In this document: one piece after another, positions 6,606 through 14,305 of the stretch
How the letters are laid out: each line of letters starts with the position of its first letter
Position numbering within the stretch: the first letter of the stretch is position 1
DNA from: Bacteroidia bacterium
Lineage (GTDB): Bacteria; Bacteroidota; Bacteroidia; Bacteroidales; VadinHA17
Assembly: GCA_026391555.1 (NCBI GenBank)
Contig: JAPLEB010000107.1
Coordinates: 1 to 32,362 of the forward strand
Reading direction: 5' to 3'
Length of the DNA: 32,362 nucleotides
Notes under the pieces: model-generated
What the model saw: only the letters and a program-made list of their open reading frames with translations
Database searches by the model: none
What the model was told of the DNA's origin: nothing
Program-made: the position numbers and the translations under genes

Positions 6606-7967
6606 ATGGAAAAGATCTTCAAAATTTTATTAAGCGAAAATGAAATGCCGAGGCAATGGTATAATATCGTGGCTGATATGCCTAACAAACCAATGCCACC
6701 ACTGGATCCTGTTACAAAGAAACCGATAGGACCCGATAGCCTGTCAGCAATCTTCCCAATGGAGTTGATTAAACAGGAGGTATCGCAGGAACGATACATT
6801 GATATCCCTGAAGAGGTGCTTGATCTCTACAAGACCTATCGCCCATCTCCTATACACAGGGCATATAAACTCGAGAAAACTCTTGGTACAAAATGCAAAA
6901 TATATTATAAGTATGAAGGAGGTAACTACTCCGGGTCACATAAAGCGAATACCGCTATTCCCCAGGCATATTATAATAAGATGGAAGGTGTGAAAAGAAT
7001 TACAACAGAGACCGGGGCAGGGCAATGGGGAAGTGCGATGAGTTTTGCCTGTAACTATTTCGGTCTCGAGCTACAGGTATTTATGGTAAAAGTCAGCTAC
7101 GATCAGAAACCAGGCAGAAAACTGATGATGAACACATATAACGCAACCGTTATACCGTCTCCAAGTAACCTTACTCAAGCCGGTCGTGCCATACTAAAAG
7201 ACAATCCTGATTCCCCGGGAAGTCTTGGAATTGCCATTTCTGAGGCAATAGAGATGGCTGTCAAAGATCCATATACGAAATACTCACTTGGCAGTGTCCT
7301 TAACCATGTTCTTCTTCATCAGACAATTATCGGACAGGAGGCATTGCTCCAAATGGCAAAAACAGATGATTATCCCGATATTGTGATCGGTTGCTTCGGA
7401 GGAGGATCTAACTTTTCAGGAATTGCTTTTCCTTTTCTGCGCGAGAACCTGGTAAACGGCAAAAAGACAAGGCTCCTCACTATTGAGCCATCATCTTGCC
7501 CTAAACTGTCAAGAGGAAAATTTATGTACGACTTCGGAGATAGTGCAGGAATGACTCCTCTTCTCCCAATGTATACTCTTGGGCATAATTTTATTCCTGA
7601 GAAAATTCATGCAGGAGGTTTGAGATATCATGGGGCCGGAGTTCTGCCAAGTCAGCTTCTTAAAGATGGCCTTATTGAGGTTAAAGCAAAAATGCAGAAG
7701 GAATGTTTTGAGGCGGGAGTAATATTTGCCCGCTCAGAGGGAATTATTCCTGCTCCTGAATCGACCTACGCTATTGCCGGTGCATTTGAGGAGGCCAGGA
7801 TTGCCGACAAGGAGGGTATCGCGAAGACAATTCTGTTTAACCTGAGCGGTCATGGCCATTTAGACCTTACCGCGTATGAAAAGTATTTTGAGAATAACCT
7901 GCCCGATCATGAACTGACCTGTGCAGAGATCGAAGATGCAATTTCGAAAATCAAGATCCCTGCCTGA
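6606..7967 (+). CDS. trpB: TrpB2-type tryptophan synthase beta chain
   Basis: PLP enzyme joining indole and serine to give tryptophan. At 453 residues, with the N-terminal extension RQWYNIVADMPNKPMPPLDP, it belongs to the TrpB2 (TrpB-like) subfamily rather than the shorter TrpB1 that pairs tightly with TrpA. PLP lysine K113 lies in GNYSGSHKANTA. TETGAGQWGSA is the substrate-loop motif, GCFGGGSNFSG the phosphate-binding glycine loop, and EGIIPAPESTYA and NLSGHGHLD complete the set. No trpA or other trp gene is adjacent. TrpB2 proteins are suspected of indole salvage or of serving in Trp synthesis with an atypical partner. The Trp leader and terminator just upstream argue that here it responds to tryptophan supply. 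Confidence 0.92.
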   Translation: MEKIFKILLSENEMPRQWYNIVADMPNKPMPPLDPVTKKPIGPDSLSAIFPMELIKQEVSQERYIDIPEEVLDLYKTYRPSPIHRAYKLEKTLGTKCKIYYKYEGGNYSGSHKANTAIPQAYYNKMEGVKRITTETGAGQWGSAMSFACNYFGLELQVFMVKVSYDQKPGRKLMMNTYNATVIPSPSNLTQAGRAILKDNPDSPGSLGIAISEAIEMAVKDPYTKYSLGSVLNHVLLHQTIIGQEALLQMAKTDDYPDIVIGCFGGGSNFSGIAFPFLRENLVNGKKTRLLTIEPSSCPKLSRGKFMYDFGDSAGMTPLLPMYTLGHNFIPEKIHAGGLRYHGAGVLPSQLLKDGLIEVKAKMQKECFEAGVIFARSEGIIPAPESTYAIAGAFEEARIADKEGIAKTILFNLSGHGHLDLTAYEKYFENNLPDHELTCAEIEDAISKIKIPA

Positions 7968-7974
7968 AGAGCAT

Positions 7975-8017
7975 GAACTCACCTCCCTCCCGATAGCTAT
8001 CTGGAGGGGGTGAGTTC
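7975..8017. terminator. Long hairpin between convergent genes
   Basis: GAACTCACC (7975-7983) pairs with GGTGAGTTC (8009-8017). Inside it, CCCTCC (7985-7990) pairs with GGAGGG (8003-8008), with T7984 bulged and a 12-base loop. The stem is about 15 bp and lies 7 bases after the trpB stop and 7 bases before the stop of the convergent gene. There is no clear T-run on either strand, so it is probably a bidirectional terminator or transcript-end stabilizer. Confidence 0.7.
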
Positions 8018-8024
8018 TGTATCA

Positions 8025-8819
8025 TTAAAAATCTGAATAATCTGTGGGATGGAGGAGAAACGGTTTTGTCTTTGAAGTTGAATTCTTATATTCTTCCTTT
8101 GCAGAGAGAGTCTTCCACTCGGGGGAATTCCTGAATGCCGCCCAACGATCGTCGTGCGATTTCATATCAGCATAAGTGGTCATATACATAAGTCGTGGTT
8201 TCTGGCTTCCCACTAATACCTGAGCGTAAAAAACAGCATTGGCGCCAATTTTTTCAAAAATAGCAATCTCGCCACCCTCGTTGAACATCTGAATTTTCTT
8301 CGCAGCTTTTGCCTCTGTGGCACTTTCATAGCTTCGAAGTTCATAAATTCTTTCAGCAGCCGGAGTGGTGTATGTCGGAACTCTGAACTGAGGCATGTGA
8401 GTGAAAGCCTTAAGAAGAATACTCTCGTACCTTACAAATGGAGGATCTTTATATGGTGCATCAAGGAAATCCTTTCCAGCCTGCTGGTAAGCCTGGTCAC
8501 TGTTCAGTTTTGCCTCAAGGCCAAGATATTGATCTACTGTTTTCAAAGGGATGAAAACATAGACTAATTTACCATAAGCAGTATCCTTTTCAATAGGTTT
8601 AAAAACGCCGATCGTACTGATCCCCGCACGATGCATAGCCGGGATAAACGCATCCTTAAGATATGCATCCATCATGGCTTCCTGTGCAGTACCCGAAATC
8701 CTGAAGATTTTTACCTCATAGTACATCTGCTTTGGTGCAGCAGTTAAACTACTGAATGGAACAAGAACAAATAACAGTAAGGTGGTAAGTGTCCGCAAAA
8801 TGTTTTTTGAATTTTTCAT
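8025..8819 (-). CDS. Exported NIPSNAP-domain protein
   Basis: A 264-residue protein with a signal peptide (charged MKNSKN start, hydrophobic run, cleavage near SLTAAP). The C-terminal half (about 158-255) has the NIPSNAP pattern YELRSYE, then FNEGGEIAIFEKIGANAVFYAQVLVG and YMTTYADMKSHDDRWAAF. The N-terminal half (YYEVKIFRIS to about residue 140) looks like a second, diverged copy of the same alpha+beta dimeric-barrel fold. The NIPSNAP family has no settled enzymatic role; bacterial exported members often sit in carbohydrate clusters. The start is ATG on the - strand at 8819; a longer frame to 8843 adds MLIINNLT before the signal peptide and is unlikely. Third gene of the minus-strand set, after a 152-base gap. 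Confidence 0.8.
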   Translation of the reverse strand: MKNSKNILRTLTTLLLFVLVPFSSLTAAPKQMYYEVKIFRISGTAQEAMMDAYLKDAFIPAMHRAGISTIGVFKPIEKDTAYGKLVYVFIPLKTVDQYLGLEAKLNSDQAYQQAGKDFLDAPYKDPPFVRYESILLKAFTHMPQFRVPTYTTPAAERIYELRSYESATEAKAAKKIQMFNEGGEIAIFEKIGANAVFYAQVLVGSQKPRLMYMTTYADMKSHDDRWAAFRNSPEWKTLSAKEEYKNSTSKTKPFLLHPTDYSDF

Positions 8820-8900
8820 AGTTAAGTTATTTATTATTAACACATTAGAATATTGATTAATAAGTTTAGCCCATGCTCATAATCACCCTATTCCTTTTTA

Positions 8901-8951
8901 CCTCACCCTAAATCCCTCTCCCAGGGGAGAAGGGGGACCAGTGGGATGAGG
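8901..8951. repeat. Intergenic inverted repeat
   Basis: CCTCACCC (8901-8908) and GGGATGAGG (8943-8951) are outer arms with one bulge. CCCTCTCCC and GGGGAGAAGGG form an inner hairpin between them. The sequence resembles a widespread intergenic repeat of environmental bacteria. It separates the DUF6807 and NIPSNAP genes and may attenuate or process the transcript between them. Confidence 0.5.
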
Positions 8952-8971
8952 CAAAACAAACGGGTTAGAAA

Positions 8972-10057
8972 TTAGTATTCTTTCGAAAATTCCTGAAAAA
9001 TTTTATTTGCCTGTTCAGGTGTCAGTTCGGAACCCGACTGAACATAGAATCGGTGAAATAATGTTATCGATTCCCCTTTTTCGAGTTTGAAACTCTTTTT
9101 CTCCTGTTTGGGATCGTATACATTCTGGCCAAAATTATTTACAGAGAACAGTCCATATCCGCGGGCATGGGCATAAGCCGGGTAACCCGGATTTTTCGGA
9201 TGGTCAAAAATGCCAAAGGTAATCAGCACATTGTCCTTTACTCCTGACAGAATAACCCAGTCATTTCTTGTTCCCCATACTTCATCGCCTTTAATACCTT
9301 TGCTCGAAGTGTACATGCCTGTCACTCCTGTGTTATCAGTTGCCTTGACAGTTGTTGGATTGCCCTTATCATCGGTAAAAATCAATGATTCATTTGAAGG
9401 CATTTCAAATGCTCTGTCAACCCTGATAGCAAAAAGTCCTTCTTTGCTTTCACCAATAGAAACCGGACCATTAACTGCCGTAAGCGTTGCGATGTGATCA
9501 ATTGTACGGGAATTCCTGTCACCCGAAAAGATATATTTTGTGTTCTCCCTCAACAGTGTGTTTCCCTTGTCATCATCCCAGTTCATAACTACCTCAAGTA
9601 CACCTTTTTTACCGCTTTCCGCTTTAACAATTTTCTGATGAACGATATGACCGTAAGACTTTTTTTTGTCAGCCGGTATTGCCGAAGAGTTATTCCAGAA
9701 ATCGAGACCATTTACATTTCCATGGTTGAACCAAATGCCTATATGGTGAGGGTGATCAATACGCTCACCTTTTCTCGGTTCTATCGGAAATCCCCTGGTT
9801 ATAACTGAGCCGTTTGGAGCAATAACCGGTAATAAAAACGGTTTTTCAATTTTTTCAGGGTATTGGTACGATGTAAAAAGGTTGCCGTTTATGAAAACAT
9901 CAACCTTCTGTTTATCATCAACCCTGACCAGTTTTACACCTTTGTCTTTAACTGATTGAGTGTTTAAATTCATTCCTGAAGCTAAAAAAAAAGCAGGTAA
10001 AAGGAATATCGTTGATATCCACCTCCAGCATGTAAAAAAGCATTTAGCAGTTCTCAT
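8972..10057 (-). CDS. DUF6807 (PmoA-like) exported protein
   Basis: A 361-residue protein with an N-terminal signal segment (WISTIFLLPAFFLASG). The body matches the DUF6807 family, often mislabelled methane oxygenase PmoA: HPHHIGIWFNHGNVNGLDFW about a third of the way in, then VWGTRNDWVILSG, and HARGYGLFSVNNFG toward the end. The fold is a large beta-sandwich of galactose-mutarotase type in family knowledge. The substrate is unknown. The His-His pair in PHHIG is a candidate functional site, by inference. It is transcribed with the Gfo/Idh/MocA gene, from which it is separated by 14 bases; this pairing is common in Bacteroidota and Planctomycetes carbohydrate loci. Confidence 0.8.
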   Translation of the reverse strand: MRTAKCFFTCWRWISTIFLLPAFFLASGMNLNTQSVKDKGVKLVRVDDKQKVDVFINGNLFTSYQYPEKIEKPFLLPVIAPNGSVITRGFPIEPRKGERIDHPHHIGIWFNHGNVNGLDFWNNSSAIPADKKKSYGHIVHQKIVKAESGKKGVLEVVMNWDDDKGNTLLRENTKYIFSGDRNSRTIDHIATLTAVNGPVSIGESKEGLFAIRVDRAFEMPSNESLIFTDDKGNPTTVKATDNTGVTGMYTSSKGIKGDEVWGTRNDWVILSGVKDNVLITFGIFDHPKNPGYPAYAHARGYGLFSVNNFGQNVYDPKQEKKSFKLEKGESITLFHRFYVQSGSELTPEQANKIFQEFSKEY

Positions 10058-10071
10058 GATCTATATACTTG

Positions 10072-11394
10072 TTAATATTGGAATACTTTCCCGCCTGCAA
10101 GAACTTCTTGTTTTGCTTCATCAAATGATGCTTTTTCTCCGGTTCTTAAGGCTGCTGTACACATTATGGTAGCAATTGAATGGTTATACCCTGCCATAAT
10201 ATCTGCATTAGGTTTCTTACGGTCGCGGATACATTCCATCCAGTTTCTCATGTGAGCATTGGTCATAGGATCTGAACCTGTATTGGCCGATGTTTCCACT
10301 TTTAAACCCGGTAAGTCCATTGATTCCAGTAAATTAGCAGGCAGGTTCATAGCTTTTGCCTCATTGGCACGCAGACCTCCTTCAGAAGTGATTTTATTTG
10401 TATCAAGATTCAGTGTTCCTCCGTTGGAGAAATAAATCTCTTTTGTTCCACCTGCCGAATTGGTGAAACGTGAAGTATAAACAACCTGAAAAGCTGAATT
10501 GGCATCACCATAATCCATTACAGCTGTCATGGTATCGAAATTGGTACGACCGTCTTTCCATTGATAAATTCCACCATTTGCAGCTACGCTTCTCGGATGA
10601 CTCAGCCCTGTAAACCAATGAACAGTATCAATCTGGTGAGCCATCCACTGGCCGGGTATCCCGGATGAGTATGGCCAGAATAGTCTGAATTCAAGATATT
10701 TCCTGGGATCCCAGTCTACAGGTGCGCGATTCAACTGGAAACGTTTCCAGTCGGTATCTGCCTCTTTAATGACACCTGTCAGTTCAGGTCTTCTCCACCT
10801 GCCAGGCTGGTTAACGTTCCACGACATTTCCACCATTACTATCTTCCCAAACTTACCCGATCTGATATACTCGTTAGCGGCAATATAATTCGGAGTGCTT
10901 CTGCGTTGTGACCCAATCTGAACAATCTTTTTTGTTTCCTGAACAGCTTTTAATGCTTCACGAGCGTCGGACATTGTTTCAGCAAAAGGTTTTTCGCAAT
11001 AAGCATCCTGCCCTGCCCTTACAGCCTCTGCCAACACTAATGCATGCTGAAAATCTGCTGTACTGATAATAACAGCATCAGTATCTTTTCCGCTGTACAA
11101 TTCATCGTTGTTGCGTGCTTTTCTTATTGTTACCCCTTTCCCTTTTAAAAATGTTTCTGCCTCATCACGACGCCTGTTCCATAAGTCAGAAACGGCTACA
11201 ATTTCAAAATTTAATTCTTTTGCCTGACTCAGAAATGCAGGTGCCAGTGATGACCTGAACCGATCAGAAAAACCAACGATTCCTACCCTGACTCTGTCGT
11301 TTGCACCAAGGATACGTGAATAACTCTTTGCACCAAGGGCCAGGCCTGCTGCGCCGAGTGCCGATTTTTGAATGAAATCTCTGCGGGTTGCCAT
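10072..11394 (-). CDS. Gfo/Idh/MocA-family oxidoreductase with Tat signal
   Basis: A 440-residue protein. The first 30 residues are a twin-arginine signal (TRRDFIQKSALGAAGLALGA), so it is exported folded, probably with cofactor. The NAD(P)-binding start is VRVGIVGFSDR, where the usual GxGxxG is degenerate. The family's EKP motif is present as CEKPFAE, and the C-terminal domain has YSSGIPGQWMAHQIDTVHWF with the His and Asp commonly used in catalysis. Exported Gfo/Idh/MocA proteins act on sugars or sugar amides, some through a redox-cycling tightly bound NAD. The exact reaction is not readable here. First gene of the minus-strand group; its promoter should lie in 11395-11560, but I saw no consensus match there. 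Confidence 0.85.
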   Translation of the reverse strand: MATRRDFIQKSALGAAGLALGAKSYSRILGANDRVRVGIVGFSDRFRSSLAPAFLSQAKELNFEIVAVSDLWNRRRDEAETFLKGKGVTIRKARNNDELYSGKDTDAVIISTADFQHALVLAEAVRAGQDAYCEKPFAETMSDAREALKAVQETKKIVQIGSQRRSTPNYIAANEYIRSGKFGKIVMVEMSWNVNQPGRWRRPELTGVIKEADTDWKRFQLNRAPVDWDPRKYLEFRLFWPYSSGIPGQWMAHQIDTVHWFTGLSHPRSVAANGGIYQWKDGRTNFDTMTAVMDYGDANSAFQVVYTSRFTNSAGGTKEIYFSNGGTLNLDTNKITSEGGLRANEAKAMNLPANLLESMDLPGLKVETSANTGSDPMTNAHMRNWMECIRDRKKPNADIMAGYNHSIATIMCTAALRTGEKASFDEAKQEVLAGGKVFQY

Positions 11395-11659
11395 AATTAA
11401 ATAAATTAATTTGTTTTTATTATTATTGTATGTTACTTATATTCAATCTATTAACCTCATTATTCTATTTTTTTTCACTCCCTACCCCATAAAGGAGGAT
11501 TTGAAATCCCATCTTCTATATTAACCCCCCTCTTAGTATAAAAGCCGGACAATCTGACCCCATTTGGCCGGACTTAATCAGCCACATCGAAATTGCTGAT
11601 TTGTTAAAGAGTTTTTTCATTGTAAAAAGTGGTTACGCAAATATATTCATTTTAATTTA

Positions 11660-11773
11660 AAGTTTGAATTTGATATTTTGAAAACTATTGCCGAAGAAGT
11701 TGGCCTCTCGCCGCGAACCGTTAACAATTATTTTTGCCGCTGTACTCAGTTAAAAATAGTGGTTGCCCTGTAG
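11660..11773 (+). pseudogene. Helix-turn-helix regulator remnant
   Basis: An open stretch of 37 codons ending in TAG contains LKTIAEEVGLSPRTVNNYF, a textbook HTH of LacI or similar type, followed by unrelated residues and a stop. There is no ATG and no downstream domain, so it is a relic. The rest of the 565-base gap (11395-11959) holds only the palindrome and promoter-like element listed next and the upstream region of the minus-strand genes; I see nothing else in it. Confidence 0.5.
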
Positions 11774-11789
11774 TGAGCAAAGTCAAACT

Positions 11790-11811
11790 AATTGGACAGG
11801 TATGACCAATT
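11790..11811. promoter_or_regulatory. Candidate operator palindrome
   Basis: A 22-base inverted repeat: AATTGGaCA (11790-11798) and TGaCCAATT (11803-11811), eight of nine positions complementary, with a 4-base centre. It lies 17 bases after the HTH remnant and about 85 bases upstream of a promoter-like element. Size and symmetry fit a dimeric regulator site; the AATTGG/CCAATT arms recall GntR-type operators, but that is a loose resemblance. Confidence 0.4.
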
Positions 11812-11875
11812 GTAATAATCACCACGTTTTAATGTATTGATTATTAGGCATAAAAAAATCAAGGGGAGGATAAAA

Positions 11876-11907
11876 TTAGGTTTATAGAAAACCAAACAAT
11901 ATATTTG
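11876..11907 (+). promoter_or_regulatory. Promoter-like element ahead of the composite ORF
   Basis: TATATTTG at 11900-11907 matches the Bacteroidota -7 box exactly, and TTAG at 11876-11879 is a weak -33 box 20 bases upstream. Transcription would begin near 11914, about 45 bases before the ORF at 11960, so the damaged gene may still be expressed. Confidence 0.45.
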
Positions 11908-11959
11908 TTTCTAACATCGGCACCAAAAAAAGTAGTATTTAGAGGCGCCCTTTAATAAG

Positions 11960-13432
11960 ATGGAGACACAAAAATACATACTGGCATTAGCAATGATTAT
12001 GGGTTTTGGCAACATTGGAAAAGTGTATGTGGCTGATGAAGGACCAAATTTTATTTTTTACCTTTCAGATGATCAGGTTAAGGAGGATACAACACTTTTT
12101 CTTACCGGACCGGATACTCAAACAAGCTATACATTTACAGTTAAAGCAATAAATGAAATTGGAAATGTATCACCAGCAAGTAATCCGGTATTTTTGAATA
12201 TCGAGTCTGGAAATAATCCCGATGAATTGATCGATAATGGTGATTTTGAACTTGGTTATAATAAAATTTGGACTCATAAAGTCATTGATGTTACACATAT
12301 TTCGCCTACCAATGAGCCTGATTATGAAGTTAGCTATGAATCAATGAATACCACTCCTGAGGAGTTGACCTCCATCTTAAAAAATCTGAAACAACGCTTA
12401 AAATCTGAATCTCTTGACGATATTAAAATTATCTCGCCGGAGTGTTTCAGGGTAGCGCCGTCTTCATTAACCAGTACTAAATCAACAACATATTATATTA
12501 ATTCGATTTTTATAGATCCATTAGCTAAAGAGGCAGTGGATGTGGTAGGGACTCATACTTATGCCGATAAGGATAACACTGCCAATTGGGGCGGATTAAG
12601 GGATGCCGGTAGTGGCAAACCAGTTTGGGTTACAGAATCTTCAACATTAGATGATCCCGATAAAACCATGACAAATGCAAAGATACTTATCAAATGGATT
12701 ATTAATGGATTTAACGAAGGAGGCTTAACTGCTTATTTATATCACCTTTTCTATAGCACTGGCGATGCCGGATTAATAACATATTCAGATAATGATGGTG
12801 TTATCATGTCAAAACGTTATTACGCGTTTAAGCAATTCGTTAATTTTGTAAGGCCGGGCTTTAAGCGTTTAGATGCAGATATTTCAGCAGGCAGAACCAA
12901 TATTAAAGGAAGCGCCTTTTTATCTCCTGATGGCCAAAAAATTGTACTTGAAATTTTAAATGAAGGCCCCGGATGTACTTTACCCATTAACCTACCAGAA
13001 AACGTAACCTCAGTACAACATCTAATTACTTCGGATGCAATTACTGATAATTGCACGTTAATTGATGATGTTGGTTTCAAACCAGGCGATATTTCGATTA
13101 ACCCTACATTGCCAGCTCTTTCTTTTCATACTATTGTGTTGAATATCAAAGGTAATACTTCCTCGCCTGAATATCATGAAGCTGTTTCAAGGGATAAATC
13201 TTTTATTGTTTATCCAAATCCTTCCGCTGATATAATAACGGTGCGTTTTTCAGGATTAAGGACAGAAAGTATCTTAAGTATCCAGAATCTCAATGGTGTA
13301 AAAGTGAGAGAATTTAATTTATTGAAGGGTACAGAAAATGTTAATCTTAATATCTCTGGTTTAGCAAAAGGTATTTATATTCTCTCTTTAAGTTCAGATA
13401 AAAAAAGCAATTATAAAATAATAAAACAGTAA
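11960..13432 (+). CDS. Composite ORF: sulfatase N-terminus, partial FnIII and CBM, truncated GH30, T9SS tail
   Basis: A single 490-codon frame made of pieces that do not form complete domains. Residues 1-39 are a signal peptide plus PNFIFYLSDDQ, the first strand and metal-site aspartates of a sulfatase. Residues about 40-82 are the end of a fibronectin III domain (SYTFTVKAINEIGNVSPAS). Residues 89-100 (ELIDNGDFELGY) look like the first residues of a carbohydrate-binding module. From about 105 to 400 it matches the C-terminal part of a GH30 glycosidase: acid/base E119 in PTNEP, nucleophile E226 in WVTESS, then the side beta-domain. Residues 414-490 (FIVYPNPSADIITVRF) are a type IX secretion sorting domain. 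The first barrel strands of GH30 are missing, so activity is doubtful. Successive in-frame deletions, a recombination product or an assembly error could explain it. Confidence 0.65.
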   Translation: METQKYILALAMIMGFGNIGKVYVADEGPNFIFYLSDDQVKEDTTLFLTGPDTQTSYTFTVKAINEIGNVSPASNPVFLNIESGNNPDELIDNGDFELGYNKIWTHKVIDVTHISPTNEPDYEVSYESMNTTPEELTSILKNLKQRLKSESLDDIKIISPECFRVAPSSLTSTKSTTYYINSIFIDPLAKEAVDVVGTHTYADKDNTANWGGLRDAGSGKPVWVTESSTLDDPDKTMTNAKILIKWIINGFNEGGLTAYLYHLFYSTGDAGLITYSDNDGVIMSKRYYAFKQFVNFVRPGFKRLDADISAGRTNIKGSAFLSPDGQKIVLEILNEGPGCTLPINLPENVTSVQHLITSDAITDNCTLIDDVGFKPGDISINPTLPALSFHTIVLNIKGNTSSPEYHEAVSRDKSFIVYPNPSADIITVRFSGLRTESILSIQNLNGVKVREFNLLKGTENVNLNISGLAKGIYILSLSSDKKSNYKIIKQ

Positions 13433-13500
13433 TTTATGTAAAAGATAACCTGGACGGGGTGAATGGGTGCAACAACATGAATTAATCCCGATAATAAATA

Positions 13501-13585
13501 GTGTCATATCAAGATAATAAAAAAAGGAGAATCGGTTCAGGCTGAAGTCACGATCCGCAACGATGGAAAGACGGAAAACGATGAG
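13501..13585 (+). pseudogene. Relic of a beta-sandwich (possibly GH2-type) protein
   Basis: In the frame that runs into the sigma-factor region, codons from 13501 read SYQDNKKGESVQAEVTIRND followed by GKTENDE, which has the look of an immunoglobulin-like beta-sandwich strand pair from a glycosidase such as GH2. It is preceded in frame by a stop at 13495-13497 and has no start of its own. It is best read as debris fused by chance ahead of the sigma gene. Family assignment is tentative. Confidence 0.3.
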
Positions 13586-13630
13586 ATGGTATGTGATTTT
13601 TTAATACATTTACGATATCAGCAAAAAAAC

Positions 13631-14179
13631 ATGTCTCTTTTGGATGAAAAATCACTGATATTGGGTTTACAGAAGGGGAGTATTCAAGCCTTCGAGAAAA
13701 TCTTTTCACTATACCATAAGCGTATATACAACTTCTGTCTTCGTCTTTATCAATCTTCAGATGATGCCCAGGAAACTGTGCAAAGGGTTTTTGTAGCACT
13801 CTGGGAACAGCGCGTACAGGTGGATGAAAATAAATCCCTTACTTCCTACCTGTATACCATCGCCAGGTACATGGTATATCAGGAGCTCAGGCAGCAGGTT
13901 TACAAAAAGGCAGCTTTTGACCATTTCATCCTTAATTCAATTGATTTGAATGAGTCAACAAAGGATGAGGTGTTATATAATGAGTTGCTTTCTTTTTTGG
14001 AATCTTTAATAGAGAGACTTCCTGAACGACAGCGGGAAATATTTAAACTAAGCCGCTTTTCAGGCTTTACCTACCGGCAGATTGCAGATCAATTGAATAT
14101 TACAGAGAATACAGTTGACACGCAAATCAGGAGAGCCCTGAAATTTGTACGGGACAAATATAAAACTCATTATAATTGA
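13631..14179 (+). CDS. ECF-type RNA polymerase sigma factor
   Basis: A 182-residue sigma-70 family factor with only regions 2 and 4. Sigma-2 spans about 21-88 (FEKIFSLYHKRIYNFCLRL, then DDAQETVQRVFVALWE, and TSYLYTIARYMVYQELR). Sigma-4 spans about 117-176, with LPERQREIFKLSR and the HTH TYRQIADQLNITENTVDTQI. It would direct RNA polymerase to the susC promoter when released by the FecR protein encoded next. I take ATG 13631 as start because it gives the family N-terminus MSLLDEKSLILGLQ. A frame opening at 13586 would add 15 residues continuous with upstream debris. Sigma, FecR and an STN-bearing SusC in this order form the standard trans-envelope regulatory unit of glycan loci. Confidence 0.92.
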   Translation: MSLLDEKSLILGLQKGSIQAFEKIFSLYHKRIYNFCLRLYQSSDDAQETVQRVFVALWEQRVQVDENKSLTSYLYTIARYMVYQELRQQVYKKAAFDHFILNSIDLNESTKDEVLYNELLSFLESLIERLPERQREIFKLSRFSGFTYRQIADQLNITENTVDTQIRRALKFVRDKYKTHYN

Positions 14180-14203
14180 TCAAGGCTCATTTGATAATCT
14201 TCT

Positions 14204-14234
14204 GTCTTCCGGCTTCCGACTTCGGACTTCCGAC
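14204..14234. repeat. Short tandem CTTCCG-type repeats
   Basis: Four imperfect copies of an 8-base unit built on CTTCCGAC/TTCGGACT lie between the sigma and anti-sigma genes. Variants TTCCG and TTCGG can pair locally. Such runs recur between genes in Bacteroidota; the role is unknown. Confidence 0.45.
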
Positions 14235-14305
14235 TAATTTTCTCTGATTATTTTTTCATTTTTTGTCACGGAAAATTTGACCCCAATACAATACTAAATA
14301 TAAAT

